The position numbers and the translations under genes were made by a program. Under the pieces are notes generated by a model. That model did not search any database and was not told the origin of the DNA. It saw only the letters and a list, made by a program, of their open reading frames with translations. From contig JANOSH010000047.1 in the NCBI GenBank assembly GCA_031415695.1, positions 186,001 through 250,000 on the forward strand: a DNA stretch of 64,000 bases. Direction: 5' to 3'. Every line of letters starts with the position of its first letter. Positions within the stretch are counted from its first letter, which is position 1. Below are positions 18,328 to 27,172 of the stretch, one piece after another. This DNA is from JANOSH01 sp031415695 (lineage in GTDB: Bacteria; Actinomycetota; Acidimicrobiia; Acidimicrobiales; Ilumatobacteraceae).

Positions 18328-19308
18328 TCAGCGCCACGATGGTGCCGGAATTGAATCCACAACGCGCCGCACGACATCCTCAGCCGTTACCTTGCGGATC
18401 CATGCGTCGCTGCGCAATACGCATCGATGAGCTAACGCGGGTACCGCAATGTCACGAATGTCGTCGGGTGTCACAAAATCGCGACCGCGCAACGCCGCTA
18501 CCGCTCGGGCCAACTTCACTAGGGCAAGACTGCCTCGAGGGCTGGCACCAACCTCAAGGTCGGGTTGCTGACGTGTGCTTCCAACGATGGAGACGATGTA
18601 GCCGCCGAGGCTTTGATCGACCTGCACCATCTCGATCGCCCGTTGTGCCGCCAGAAACGTTTCGGCTGCTCCGATCGCCCGAAGCTGCACCTCCTCGGTG
18701 CGACGGGCAAGACGCCGTCGCAGCATCTCCATCTCGTCGGACGCGGCCGGGTATCCCAAGCGTGTTCGCAACAAGAACCGGTCGAGTTGTGCTTCGGGCA
18801 GCGGGTAGGTGCCTTCGGATTCGATCGGGTTCTCCGTAGCGATGACGAGAAACGGCGGCGGCAATTGATGCGATGTGCCATCGGCCGTGACTTGCCGCTC
18901 CTGCATTGCTTCTAGCAGGGCTGCCTGGGTCTTGGCTGGAGCACGGTTGATTTCGTCGGCGAGCACGAGTTGGGCAAAGACCGGACCCGGGCGAAACACC
19001 GGTCGTAACGAACCCGGTTCGAGCATGGTTGCACCCGTGATGTCGCTCGGCAGTAAATCGGGAGTGAACTGTATTCGACTAAAAGACAACCCGAGTGCAG
19101 TAGCAAACGATCGAGCGGTAAGTGTTTTTGCCACGCCCGGCAAGTCGTCGAGCAATATATGACCATTGGCGAGCAGGCCCGCGGCGATCAGTTCAAGCGC
19201 GTCTCGTTTGCCCACGACGGCGCGCTCAACCTCGTCGATGACGCTGTGGATTAGTTCGGCGGCGTGTTGCACCGTGAGCGACGCAAGTGGAGGGGCGGTG
19301 GTGTTCAT
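18328..19308 (-). CDS. MoxR-family AAA+ ATPase
   Basis: A 326-residue AAA_3 ATPase. Walker A is degenerate in the MoxR manner (ILLDDLPGVAKTLTARSFA), Walker B is LVLADEINRAPAKTQAALLEAMQE, sensor 1 is VIATENPIESEGTYPLPEAQLDRF, and the C-terminal lid has GASPRGSLALVKLARAVAALRGRDFVTPDD. MoxR proteins are chaperone-like and act with DUF58/vWA partners, encoded here immediately downstream. Cytoplasmic. Confidence 0.95.
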   Translation of the reverse strand: MNTTAPPLASLTVQHAAELIHSVIDEVERAVVGKRDALELIAAGLLANGHILLDDLPGVAKTLTARSFATALGLSFSRIQFTPDLLPSDITGATMLEPGSLRPVFRPGPVFAQLVLADEINRAPAKTQAALLEAMQERQVTADGTSHQLPPPFLVIATENPIESEGTYPLPEAQLDRFLLRTRLGYPAASDEMEMLRRRLARRTEEVQLRAIGAAETFLAAQRAIEMVQVDQSLGGYIVSIVGSTRQQPDLEVGASPRGSLALVKLARAVAALRGRDFVTPDDIRDIAVPALAHRCVLRSDAWIRKVTAEDVVRRVVDSIPAPSWR

Positions 19309-19320
19309 TGAGCCTCAGTT

Positions 19321-19824
19321 TCAGAGCGCGGTGAGTCGATTGATGATGCCGGGCAGGTACTGCGATGGGATGAGCGGAGCTTGCGCCCGGCCGAACTTGT
19401 CGGGTGGCCACGGACCGGCGATCATCGCAAGTTCGGGCCCGGCAATCTGCTGAATCATTTCGGCATTGATCCGGTTGTCGGGATCAACACGATGATTGAC
19501 AACCAGGCGAAAGCGGGCGACATAGCGCAGATGACTCAGAGTGTCGGCACCAATGGGTTGACCGGGTGCAGCGTTGGATATCTCCGTCGCCAGGCGTTGC
19601 AACTCAGTCGGCACCCGTGGGCTCGCCGAACCGGGCGCGACACCACCAAGCGGCGTACATGCCCGTCGCTCGGGGTAGCGCTTCACGAGTGGCCAAAGCA
19701 CCACAGCCGTGACACAGAACAACCCAAACACGAGAAATGCACGCGACATTGGTCCAGCGGTCGTCGGCTGAAGGATCACGAAGCCAGTAGCCGCACATCC
19801 AATGACCGCAAGCCACACTTTCAC
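19321..19824 (-). CDS. Two-TM membrane protein, unknown function
   Basis: A 167-residue protein with two membrane helices near the N-terminus (about 4-22 and 28-46) and a cytoplasmic tail of ~115 residues rich in charged and helical segments (SHLRYVARFRLVVNHRVDPDNR). It occupies the slot between the DUF4129 protein and MoxR, where many actinobacteria carry a small membrane protein of unknown role. Its ATG overlaps the DUF4129 stop by 4 bp. Confidence 0.72.
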   Translation of the reverse strand: MKVWLAVIGCAATGFVILQPTTAGPMSRAFLVFGLFCVTAVVLWPLVKRYPERRACTPLGGVAPGSASPRVPTELQRLATEISNAAPGQPIGADTLSHLRYVARFRLVVNHRVDPDNRINAEMIQQIAGPELAMIAGPWPPDKFGRAQAPLIPSQYLPGIINRLTAL

Positions 19825-21035
19825 GACAGCGACACCACGTCCCGTTCGGTGTCGACGACACCGAGTTCGCCACGAGCGCTACGCAAGGCGGCGATGGCGT
19901 TGCCACGATCGGCCTCCGAGACAGGATTCGATGAGAAGCGGGCCACTTCGAAAAGCCCGACCAACTCGGTAAAGGGTCGCTCGCCAACGCGTACAATGCG
20001 GAGGCATCGACGCAGATGCTCACGAGGGGCCTCGTGCGCCAACCGAGCGCCACCGGTGCTCTCGAGCGTCGTCAACAAGTGGCCGTAGGCGGCGATGATG
20101 GCTTGGCGCGGGTCGGGATCTGTCTCGGCGAAACCGATCGCCGTGTCCACGGCAGTGTCGAGTGCCGCATGCTGCTCGCTAAGGGTAGCCACAGGGGGCT
20201 TACGGCGCACGAACCCGCGAAACAGCCATGCCAGTACGGCGGCAACAGCTATTCCAAGGATGATGAAGAACGTGATTTTCGACATCACCGGTTCGGCGCG
20301 GTCCTGTGGCTGTGCGACCGTGGTCGCAGGAGCCGGAGTGGTGGAAGGCCGTTTTGCCTCGTCAATGATGACCTCGACATATCCGTCGATCTCCCCGTCA
20401 CAGTCGATATCGACTGCGGTCACACCAGGGCGTAATGGGGGGACCGACCCCGGTGTATCGGCCGGGCACGGCACGAGTCGCTTACCGTCCTCAGTAGTGG
20501 TGTCGAGTTCGCCGTCGCCGTCTCGATCGCCGACTCGAACCTTGGTCGGGGCATTCGGGTCGTTGCTCACGTCCCCGGGTCCGGCCTGCTTGCCCTGATT
20601 TCCCGATGGTCGAGGTTCGGGGCCGAGCGGCACAGTCGTAAGCGCAATGAGCGCTCCGAGCGCGGCCACTGCAAGCACCCACGGCGAAATACGGTGGGGG
20701 GCAAGGGCAGGATGCACCCCAGCGCTTGACGTCCAGCGACGTCTTGCCCAGAGCACAACGGCTAACCCCACAAGCCCGAACAGCACCGCACCGGCTGCGG
20801 CCCGAAACATGGGGTTTTCCTGCGGGTATCCCTTTCGGCCTCGAACACTCACTCCCAACGCGCTCCACAACCCGAGAGCTACCGCAACACCCGCAATTGC
20901 ACCGAGAGCCATCCACGGTGACCGCGGTGGCCGAGGTGGAGGGATGTCGGGCAACGTCGGCAGCGTCGGCCGCCATCCCGACGAGGGTCCCACCGGCGGA
21001 GGTAACTCGGGCCGTGCCGAGGGGCGGTCAACCAT
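19821..21035 (-). CDS. DUF4129-type membrane protein with calcium-binding-like DxDxDG loop
   Basis: A 404-residue protein. It has a proline-rich cytoplasmic N-terminus (PPPVGPSSG...IPPPRPPRSP), three membrane segments within residues ~40-145, then a ~110-residue loop before a fourth segment (ITFFIILGIAVAAVLAWLF). The C-terminal DUF4129 domain contains AIIAAYGHLL and REHLRR. The loop carries VGDRDGDGELDTTTED and VDIDCDGEIDGYVEV, two dockerin/thrombospondin-3-like Asp-rich motifs. I start at ATG 21033-21035 rather than upstream, in the divergent region with uvrA. It is probably the first gene of the MoxR operon. Confidence 0.8.
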   Translation of the reverse strand: MVDRPSARPELPPPVGPSSGWRPTLPTLPDIPPPRPPRSPWMALGAIAGVAVALGLWSALGVSVRGRKGYPQENPMFRAAAGAVLFGLVGLAVVLWARRRWTSSAGVHPALAPHRISPWVLAVAALGALIALTTVPLGPEPRPSGNQGKQAGPGDVSNDPNAPTKVRVGDRDGDGELDTTTEDGKRLVPCPADTPGSVPPLRPGVTAVDIDCDGEIDGYVEVIIDEAKRPSTTPAPATTVAQPQDRAEPVMSKITFFIILGIAVAAVLAWLFRGFVRRKPPVATLSEQHAALDTAVDTAIGFAETDPDPRQAIIAAYGHLLTTLESTGGARLAHEAPREHLRRCLRIVRVGERPFTELVGLFEVARFSSNPVSEADRGNAIAALRSARGELGVVDTERDVVSLS

Positions 21036-21081
21036 CCGAAGCAGGTTATAGCCGCCAGAGCGAAAGCCGTGTTCAAACAAA

Positions 21082-21095
21082 CGAACACGTGTACG
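21082..21095. promoter_or_regulatory. Probable LexA (SOS) box upstream of uvrA
   Basis: The sequence is CGAAC-ACGT-GTACG. It matches CGAAC-N4-GTTCG at every fixed position except one (GTACG for GTTCG). It lies 62 bp upstream of the uvrA ATG and 46 bp upstream of the divergent DUF4129 start. The left half also pairs with an upstream cgtgttc at 21068-21074. The perfect box before uvrB supports the reading. Confidence 0.6.
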
Positions 21096-21157
21096 CTCGC
21101 AACGTGCATTCGACCCACTGGCTCATCAGCAGCCGAACTCGGTAGCCTCGCAACGCC

Positions 21158-24052
21158 ATGGCATCTACGAGCTCGTCAGCTACCCGCGTCAAAAAGGCCC
21201 CGACCACCTCGCTGCACGATCAGCTCGTCGTGCGCGGTGCTCGCGAACACAACCTCAAGAACGTGTCAGTGGAGCTGCCCCGAGATCGGCTCATTGTGTT
21301 TACCGGTTTGTCAGGGTCCGGCAAGTCGTCTCTTGCGTTCGACACCATCTATGCCGAAGGTCAGCGACGCTATGTCGAGTCGTTATCGTCGTATGCCCGC
21401 CAGTTCCTTGGCCAGATGGACAAGCCCGATGTCGATTTCATCGAGGGGTTGTCCCCGGCCATTTCCATCGACCAAAAGTCCGCAAGTCGCAACCCGCGAT
21501 CCACGGTCGGCACCATCACCGAGGTGTACGACTACCTTCGCCTGCTGTTTGCCCGCATAGGGGTGCCCTTTTGTCCGAACGACGGCACGCGGATTCAGCG
21601 TCAAACGCCGCAGCAGATCGTTGATCGCGTTCTGATGTTGCCCGAAGGCACTCGGTTTCAGGTGCTCGCTCCGGTTGTTCGCGGTCGCAAAGGCGAGTAC
21701 GACACCATGCTGTCCGACCTGCAATCGCAGGGGTATGTCCGCGCCCGTATCGACGGCGACACTGTCGACATCGCCGAGTTTCTGAAGGGCGAGCGGTTGG
21801 CCCGCTACGAGCAGCACACTATTCAAATCGTGGTCGATCGATTGGTTCGCCGCGACGGTATCGAACGTCGACTGACCGACTCGTTGGAAACGGCGCTGAA
21901 GCTGGCCGATGGGGTAGCCGAAGTCGAACTCGTTGGTTCTGGAGTCGACGATGCATCAGAGATCATTACGTTCTCCCAGCATCTCGTGTGCCCCGAGTGC
22001 GGCACCAGCTACGACGAACTAGCGCCACGGAATTTCTCGTTCAACAGCCCGTACGGCGCCTGCGACTCGTGCGATGGTCTCGGCACAACCCACGAGGTCG
22101 ATCCCGAACTCATCGTGCCCAATCCCGACCTCAGCATTGCCGAGGGATGTATCGGCCCTTGGTCTAGCGCCCACACGCAATACTTCGCGAAACTCCTCGA
22201 GGCCGTCTGCGAAGCCCAAGATATCCCCATCGGCGTGCCCTGGTCCGACCTGACCGCGGCCCAGCAAAAGCTCGTGTTGCACGGAGCGAAGGGCCAGGTC
22301 ACGGTTCGGTACAAGAATCGCTATGGCCGTTCCCGCCAATACGCCACCACGTACGAGGGTGCTATCCCGTGGCTCAAACGTCGCCATAGTGATACCGAAA
22401 GCGACTGGTCACGCGAACAAATTGAGTCGTACATGCGAGAGATTCCCTGCCCGTCGTGCGCCGGGCAGCGACTAAAGCCGTCGTCACGCGCCGTCAAGGT
22501 CGGCACCATGTCCATCAGCGAAGTGTGCGATCTCTCCATTGGTGAGTCCGCGAAGTTCTTGGCCGGGCTCACGCTCACCGAGCGAGAGCACATGATTGCC
22601 GAGCGGGTAGTGAAAGAAGTCAATGCCCGCATGAGCTTCCTTCTCGATGTCGGCCTCGACTACCTGTCGCTGTCACGAAACGCGGGCACGCTCGCTGGGG
22701 GAGAAGCGCAGCGGATTCGTCTGGCCAGCCAAATCGGCAGCGGTCTAGTCGGTGTGCTGTATGTGCTCGACGAGCCATCCATAGGACTGCATCAGCGAGA
22801 CAATCGGCGACTCATCGACACCATGATCCGGCTACGAGATCTTGGCAACACCGTCATTGTGGTGGAGCACGACGAAGACACCATCAGAGAAGCCGACTGG
22901 ATTGTCGACATCGGTCCCGGTGCTGGCGAGCATGGTGGCGCGGTTATGTACTCTGGTCCGGTTCCGGGCATCGAAAAGGTGAAAGAAAGCATCACCGGTC
23001 AATACCTGTCGAAGAAACGATCCGTGCCAGTTCCCCAGGTACGACGCAAGCCGGGCGACAAGTGGCTCAAGATCGTTGGTGCGCGCGAGCACAATCTGAA
23101 GAACCTCACGGTCGGCATTCCACTTGGGTGTTTCGTCGCGATCACTGGTGTGTCGGGGTCAGGTAAGAGCACGCTCATCGGAGACATCCTGATGCCGACG
23201 CTCATGCAACGCATCTACAAGAGCCGTGCTGCTCCTGGTCGTCACAAATCCATAAGTGGTATCGAGTTTCTCGACAAGGTCATCGATATCGACCAATCAC
23301 CCATCGGTCGTACCCCTCGTTCGAACCCGGCCACCTATACGGGTGTCTTCGACAACATCCGAAAGCTGTTCGCAACCACTGCCGAGGCCAAGGTTCGTGG
23401 ATACATGCCTGGCAGATTTAGCTTCAACGTCGCTGGCGGTCGATGCGAGGCGTGCTCGGGCGATGGCACCATCAAAATCGAGATGCACTTCTTGCCCGAC
23501 GTCTACGTGCCGTGTGAGGTGTGCAAGGGCGATCGTTATAACCGCGACACGCTCGATATTCACTTCAAGGGGAAGAACATCTCCGAGGTGCTCAATATGC
23601 CGTGCGAGGAGGCGTTGGCCTTCTTCGCTAACCAGCCAGTTATCTCACGACATATGCAGACCCTCGTCGACGTCGGGCTTGGATATGTCCGAATCGGCCA
23701 GGCGTCAACCACGCTGTCGGGCGGCGAGGCCCAACGAGTGAAGCTGGCCAGTGAGCTGGCCAAACGCCCGACCGGTCACACGATTTATCTGCTCGACGAG
23801 CCCACCACGGGGCTCCACTTTGAAGACGTTCGCCGGTTACTGACGGTGCTGAGTCGCCTGGTCGACCAGGGCAACAGCGTGCTTGTCATCGAACACAACC
23901 TCGATGTCATAAAGACCGCCGACTGGATTATCGATCTTGGTCCCGAGGGCGGTTCTGGAGGAGGCAGCATCGTCGCCGAGGGAACTCCCGAGCACGTGGC
24001 AATGGTGGCTGCTAGCCACACCGGCCGTTTCCTCAAACCCATTCTGGGCTAG
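21158..24052 (+). CDS. uvrA: Excinuclease ABC subunit A
   Basis: A 964-residue DNA-damage recognition ATPase with two ABC modules. The first Walker A is FTGLSGSGKSSLAFDTIYAE, the second ITGVSGSGKSTLIGD. Signature motifs are LAGGEAQRIRLASQIGSG and LSGGEAQRVKLASEL. Two zinc modules are visible: CPEC...CDSC near residues 280-310 and CEAC...CEVC near 765-790. The UvrB-binding insert (FIEGLSPAISIDQKS) is present. Size is normal. An SOS-type box lies upstream. The 3' end overlaps the convergent pseudouridine synthase gene by 20 bp. Confidence 0.98.
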   Translation: MASTSSSATRVKKAPTTSLHDQLVVRGAREHNLKNVSVELPRDRLIVFTGLSGSGKSSLAFDTIYAEGQRRYVESLSSYARQFLGQMDKPDVDFIEGLSPAISIDQKSASRNPRSTVGTITEVYDYLRLLFARIGVPFCPNDGTRIQRQTPQQIVDRVLMLPEGTRFQVLAPVVRGRKGEYDTMLSDLQSQGYVRARIDGDTVDIAEFLKGERLARYEQHTIQIVVDRLVRRDGIERRLTDSLETALKLADGVAEVELVGSGVDDASEIITFSQHLVCPECGTSYDELAPRNFSFNSPYGACDSCDGLGTTHEVDPELIVPNPDLSIAEGCIGPWSSAHTQYFAKLLEAVCEAQDIPIGVPWSDLTAAQQKLVLHGAKGQVTVRYKNRYGRSRQYATTYEGAIPWLKRRHSDTESDWSREQIESYMREIPCPSCAGQRLKPSSRAVKVGTMSISEVCDLSIGESAKFLAGLTLTEREHMIAERVVKEVNARMSFLLDVGLDYLSLSRNAGTLAGGEAQRIRLASQIGSGLVGVLYVLDEPSIGLHQRDNRRLIDTMIRLRDLGNTVIVVEHDEDTIREADWIVDIGPGAGEHGGAVMYSGPVPGIEKVKESITGQYLSKKRSVPVPQVRRKPGDKWLKIVGAREHNLKNLTVGIPLGCFVAITGVSGSGKSTLIGDILMPTLMQRIYKSRAAPGRHKSISGIEFLDKVIDIDQSPIGRTPRSNPATYTGVFDNIRKLFATTAEAKVRGYMPGRFSFNVAGGRCEACSGDGTIKIEMHFLPDVYVPCEVCKGDRYNRDTLDIHFKGKNISEVLNMPCEEALAFFANQPVISRHMQTLVDVGLGYVRIGQASTTLSGGEAQRVKLASELAKRPTGHTIYLLDEPTTGLHFEDVRRLLTVLSRLVDQGNSVLVIEHNLDVIKTADWIIDLGPEGGSGGGSIVAEGTPEHVAMVAASHTGRFLKPILG

Positions 24053-24752
24053 CTGGCCGAGCGTTAAGGTCGCGCCACGAACCTTCGACTAGGTCGCCAA
24101 TCAGCCAGTCGCCAACCCTCACACGGTGCAAGCCCACAACGGCGTAGCCGCATGCCCCAAACATCCGACGAACCTGATGGTAGCGACCCTCGGTGATGGT
24201 GACTGCCGCCGTGAACGGGGCGGCGTGCGCAGTCAAGTCCGCCGGAGCACACGGCTTTGTTTCCCCGCTCAACAGCAGGGACCCCGACGCAAATGCCGCT
24301 ATGGCGGCCTGGTCGATGGCTCGATCAAGTCGCACGAGGTAGGTCTTGGGCACGTGATGGTTCGGCGACGTGAGTCGATGAAGTAGCGCGTGGTCGTCGG
24401 TGACTATGAGAAGTCCGGTGGTGTCGCGGTCAAGGCGCCCCACCGCTTCGGGTCGTGGGCTGCGCGCTAGCCACCGTGGCGGGAGAAGCTCAAAGACCGT
24501 GGCGCCCTCGGACGAGTTGTGTGAACAGACCACATCGAGGGGTTTGTGAAAGCCGACAAGTACGCCTCCCGGGTGGTCGAGGTACTCGCCGTCGAGTGTG
24601 ACCGTCGCAGCCAACACGCCGACGGACGGGTCGCGGGCCAGAACTCCGTCGATGTGAACGCGACCCTGCCGCACCATCGCCGAGACCTCGCGGCGACTGC
24701 CGTAACCGAGATTGGCGAGGGTGCGGTCGAGCCGCTTCGTTGGCGGGACCAG
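24033..24752 (-). CDS. RsuA/RluB-type pseudouridine synthase
   Basis: About 239 residues. An N-terminal S4 domain (KRLDRTLANLGYGSRREVSAMVRQGRVHIDG) precedes the catalytic domain with VGRLDRDTTGLLIVTDD (catalytic Asp in GRLDRDTTG), KTYLVRL, and TEGRYHQVRRMFGACG. It modifies uridine in rRNA. The start is unusual: no ATG, GTG or TTG lies in frame at the right place. CTG 24752, two bases after the tpx stop, is my best guess; ATG 24677 would cut the S4 domain in half. The frame also stays open through tpx. Confidence 0.85.
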   Translation of the reverse strand: MVPPTKRLDRTLANLGYGSRREVSAMVRQGRVHIDGVLARDPSVGVLAATVTLDGEYLDHPGGVLVGFHKPLDVVCSHNSSEGATVFELLPPRWLARSPRPEAVGRLDRDTTGLLIVTDDHALLHRLTSPNHHVPKTYLVRLDRAIDQAAIAAFASGSLLLSGETKPCAPADLTAHAAPFTAAVTITEGRYHQVRRMFGACGYAVVGLHRVRVGDWLIGDLVEGSWRDLNARPASPEWV

Positions 24753-24754
24753 CG

Positions 24755-25252
24755 TTACAGCGCGGCTAGCGCCGCGGCGTAGTCGGGCTCTTGGGCGATT
24801 TCGGGAACGAGTTCGCTGTGCACAACGTGGCCGGTCTCGTCGACGACGACCACAGCGCGGGCCAACAGGCCGTGTAGGGGACCATCGACCAGGGTGACCC
24901 CGAACGACTCGCCGAAACCGGGGGTACGGAAGGTGGAGACCGGTGTGACGTTGTCGAGTCCTTCGGCTCCGCAGAAACGACCCTGAGCGAACGGCAGGTC
25001 GGCCGACACACACAGCACGATGGTGTTGTCGCGCCCGCCTGCTTGTTCGTTGAACGCACGCACGCTCTTGGCGCACACGGCGGTGTCGACGCTGGGGAAT
25101 ATGTTGAGAACGACTTTCTGCCCGACGAGATCGTCGTTGGTCAGCGTGGAAAGGTCGGTCTTGGTGACGGCGAAGCCGGGAACCATCTGGCCGACGATAG
25201 GTACGTCGCCTGCGGTGTTGATGGGCTTGCCGCCGAGTGTGATCTGAGCCAT
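24755..25252 (-). CDS. tpx: Thiol peroxidase (atypical 2-Cys peroxiredoxin)
   Basis: A 165-residue peroxiredoxin reducing peroxides with thioredoxin-derived electrons. The peroxidatic cysteine is Cys60 in LNIFPSVDTAVCA and the resolving cysteine is Cys94 in RFCGAEGLDNV, the positions expected for Tpx. VGQMVPGFAV at the N-terminus and VVVDETGHVVHSELVPEI near the end are also typical. Divergent from uvrC (48 bp apart); the pseudouridine synthase gene follows immediately. Confidence 0.96.
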   Translation of the reverse strand: MAQITLGGKPINTAGDVPIVGQMVPGFAVTKTDLSTLTNDDLVGQKVVLNIFPSVDTAVCAKSVRAFNEQAGGRDNTIVLCVSADLPFAQGRFCGAEGLDNVTPVSTFRTPGFGESFGVTLVDGPLHGLLARAVVVVDETGHVVHSELVPEIAQEPDYAAALAAL

Positions 25253-25300
25253 GGTGAGATTCCTCCGTTATTGGACGTCGCACAGCGTAACCTCGCCGTC

Positions 25301-27172
25301 GTGGTCACGCGTCCTCCAACTGGTTCAATACCAGACGAGCCCGGCTCGTATCAGTTCAAAGACGTTGACGGCCGCGTCATATACGTGGGCAAGGCGTCGA
25401 GTCTTCGGCAGCGACTTTCGAACTATTTCCAGGATCCGCGCAACCTTCCTCGGCGTACGGCCCAGATGGTGGCAACGGCGGAGACGGTCGAATGGATACA
25501 GGTTCGCAATGAAGTCGAGGCGTTGATGCTCGAGTACAGCCTCATCAAGCAGCACAAACCTCGGTTCAATATCCGCCTGCGCGACGACAAGACGTATCCA
25601 CTGCTCGCCGTAACGATGGATGAGCAGTGGCCGAGCGCTGTGGTTATGCGGGGCACCAAACGCAAGGGTGTGCGATATTTCGGGCCGTACGCCCACGCGT
25701 ATGCCATTCGCGACACGCTCGACCTGTTGGTGCGAACTTTTCCAATTCGCACGTGTTCGAATGCAAAGTTCAATCAGCACCATCGTCTTGGTAAACCGTG
25801 CCTCTTGTTCCACATTGAAAAGTGCGCCGGGCCGTGCGTAGGGGAAATCGATAAATCTGCGTACGACGCGCTCATTGGCGAACTGATCACTTTTCTCGAA
25901 GGCGACACCGATGCAATCATCGACAAGTTGCAGGTCGACATGCGCGCCGCCGCCGCAGAGTTGGAATTCGAGCGGGCGGCCCGGCTTCGTGACCGTCTCG
26001 CCACGGTTCAGCGGGCCGTCGAGAAACAGCAGATGGTGGCCGACCGCAGCGAAGACATCGACATCATCGGCATGGCCGACGATGATCTCGAAGCCGCAAT
26101 ACAGGTGTTCCATGTCCGAAAGGGTCGAGTCGTCGGACGCAAGGGGTTCATCCTCGACAAGGTCGAAGATCTCGACGAAGCCGAACTGATGGCCCGCGTA
26201 CTTGAATCGTTGTACGGCGACCCGCCGGTAGCAGGGGTACCCAAGCAAGTACTCGTTCCCGTGATGCCCGAAAGTCCAGAGGTGTACGAAGAGTGGCTTA
26301 CCGACTCGCGAGAAAGCCGGGTGCAAATACGCGTACCGCAACGCGGCGACAAGCGTGAACTGCTTGAAACGGTTACTCGCAACGCCACCGAGGAATTCTC
26401 CCGGCATCGGTTGCGGCGGGCATCTGACCACAACAGCCGAGCGAAAGCGCTCGAGCGGTTACAGACACTCCTCCAACTTCCTAAGGCCCCGTTGCGCATC
26501 GAGTGTTACGACATGGCCCACCTGCATGGCACCGACTACGTCGGTTCCATGGTCGTGCTTGAAGACGGTCTACCCAAGACCAGCGAGTATCGCCGTTTCA
26601 AAATCAAGACCGTTGCCGGCAACGATGACTTCGCCGCCATGGAGGAAGTGCTCACTCGTCGTTTGCAGGCATATCTCGATGATCGGGCCCGCCCTGCCGC
26701 CGAGCGGGGCGAACGGCCCGGAAAGTTCGCGTATCCGCCTCAGCTTTTGCTCGTCGACGGTGGAAAGGGCCAGCTCAGCGTGGCCGAGCGGGTAGTCCGC
26801 AAGCTGGGGCTCGCCGACGAGATACCTATTGCGTCGCTCGCCAAGCGTCTTGAGGAGGTCTTCATCCCCGGACGTAGCCTGCCAGTCGAGGTTCCACGAG
26901 GTAGCGATGAACTCTTCATGCTGCAACGCATTCGCGACGAAGCCCACCGCTTTGCCAACACTTTTCATCGGGAGATCCGCGGGAAACGATCGACACAATC
27001 GATACTCGACGACGTTGTCGGCCTTGGTGACGTGCGTCGAAAACGCCTCGTGAAGGAGATGGGTGGCGTTACCGGGCTGAAGGCGGCAAGCCTCAGTGAC
27101 CTACAGTCGTTGTCGTGGTTGCCCGATGTGGTGGCCGAATCCGTCTACGTCAGGTTGCATCCGGATGACTGA
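25301..27172 (+). CDS. uvrC: Excinuclease ABC subunit C
   Basis: A 623-residue dual-incision nuclease. It has an N-terminal GIY-YIG domain (GSYQFKDVDGRVIYVGKASSLRQRL), a Cys cluster (CSNAKFNQHHRLGKPCLLFHIEKCAGPC), a UVR domain (DMRAAAAELEFERAARLRDRL, about residue 210), an RNase H-like domain (IECYDMAHLHGTDYVGSMVV, LLVDGGKGQLSVA), and a C-terminal helix-hairpin-helix pair. I choose GTG 25301; TTG 25271 is in frame, and upstream codons are antisense to tpx. I see no SOS box before it, unlike uvrA and uvrB. It overlaps the next gene by 8 bp. Confidence 0.97.
   Translation: MVTRPPTGSIPDEPGSYQFKDVDGRVIYVGKASSLRQRLSNYFQDPRNLPRRTAQMVATAETVEWIQVRNEVEALMLEYSLIKQHKPRFNIRLRDDKTYPLLAVTMDEQWPSAVVMRGTKRKGVRYFGPYAHAYAIRDTLDLLVRTFPIRTCSNAKFNQHHRLGKPCLLFHIEKCAGPCVGEIDKSAYDALIGELITFLEGDTDAIIDKLQVDMRAAAAELEFERAARLRDRLATVQRAVEKQQMVADRSEDIDIIGMADDDLEAAIQVFHVRKGRVVGRKGFILDKVEDLDEAELMARVLESLYGDPPVAGVPKQVLVPVMPESPEVYEEWLTDSRESRVQIRVPQRGDKRELLETVTRNATEEFSRHRLRRASDHNSRAKALERLQTLLQLPKAPLRIECYDMAHLHGTDYVGSMVVLEDGLPKTSEYRRFKIKTVAGNDDFAAMEEVLTRRLQAYLDDRARPAAERGERPGKFAYPPQLLLVDGGKGQLSVAERVVRKLGLADEIPIASLAKRLEEVFIPGRSLPVEVPRGSDELFMLQRIRDEAHRFANTFHREIRGKRSTQSILDDVVGLGDVRRKRLVKEMGGVTGLKAASLSDLQSLSWLPDVVAESVYVRLHPDD

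Noticed and set aside
25043..25300. N-terminal extension of uvrC over tpx
   Set aside because: These codons are antisense to tpx and resemble no UvrC sequence; GIY-YIG begins right after GTG 25301.
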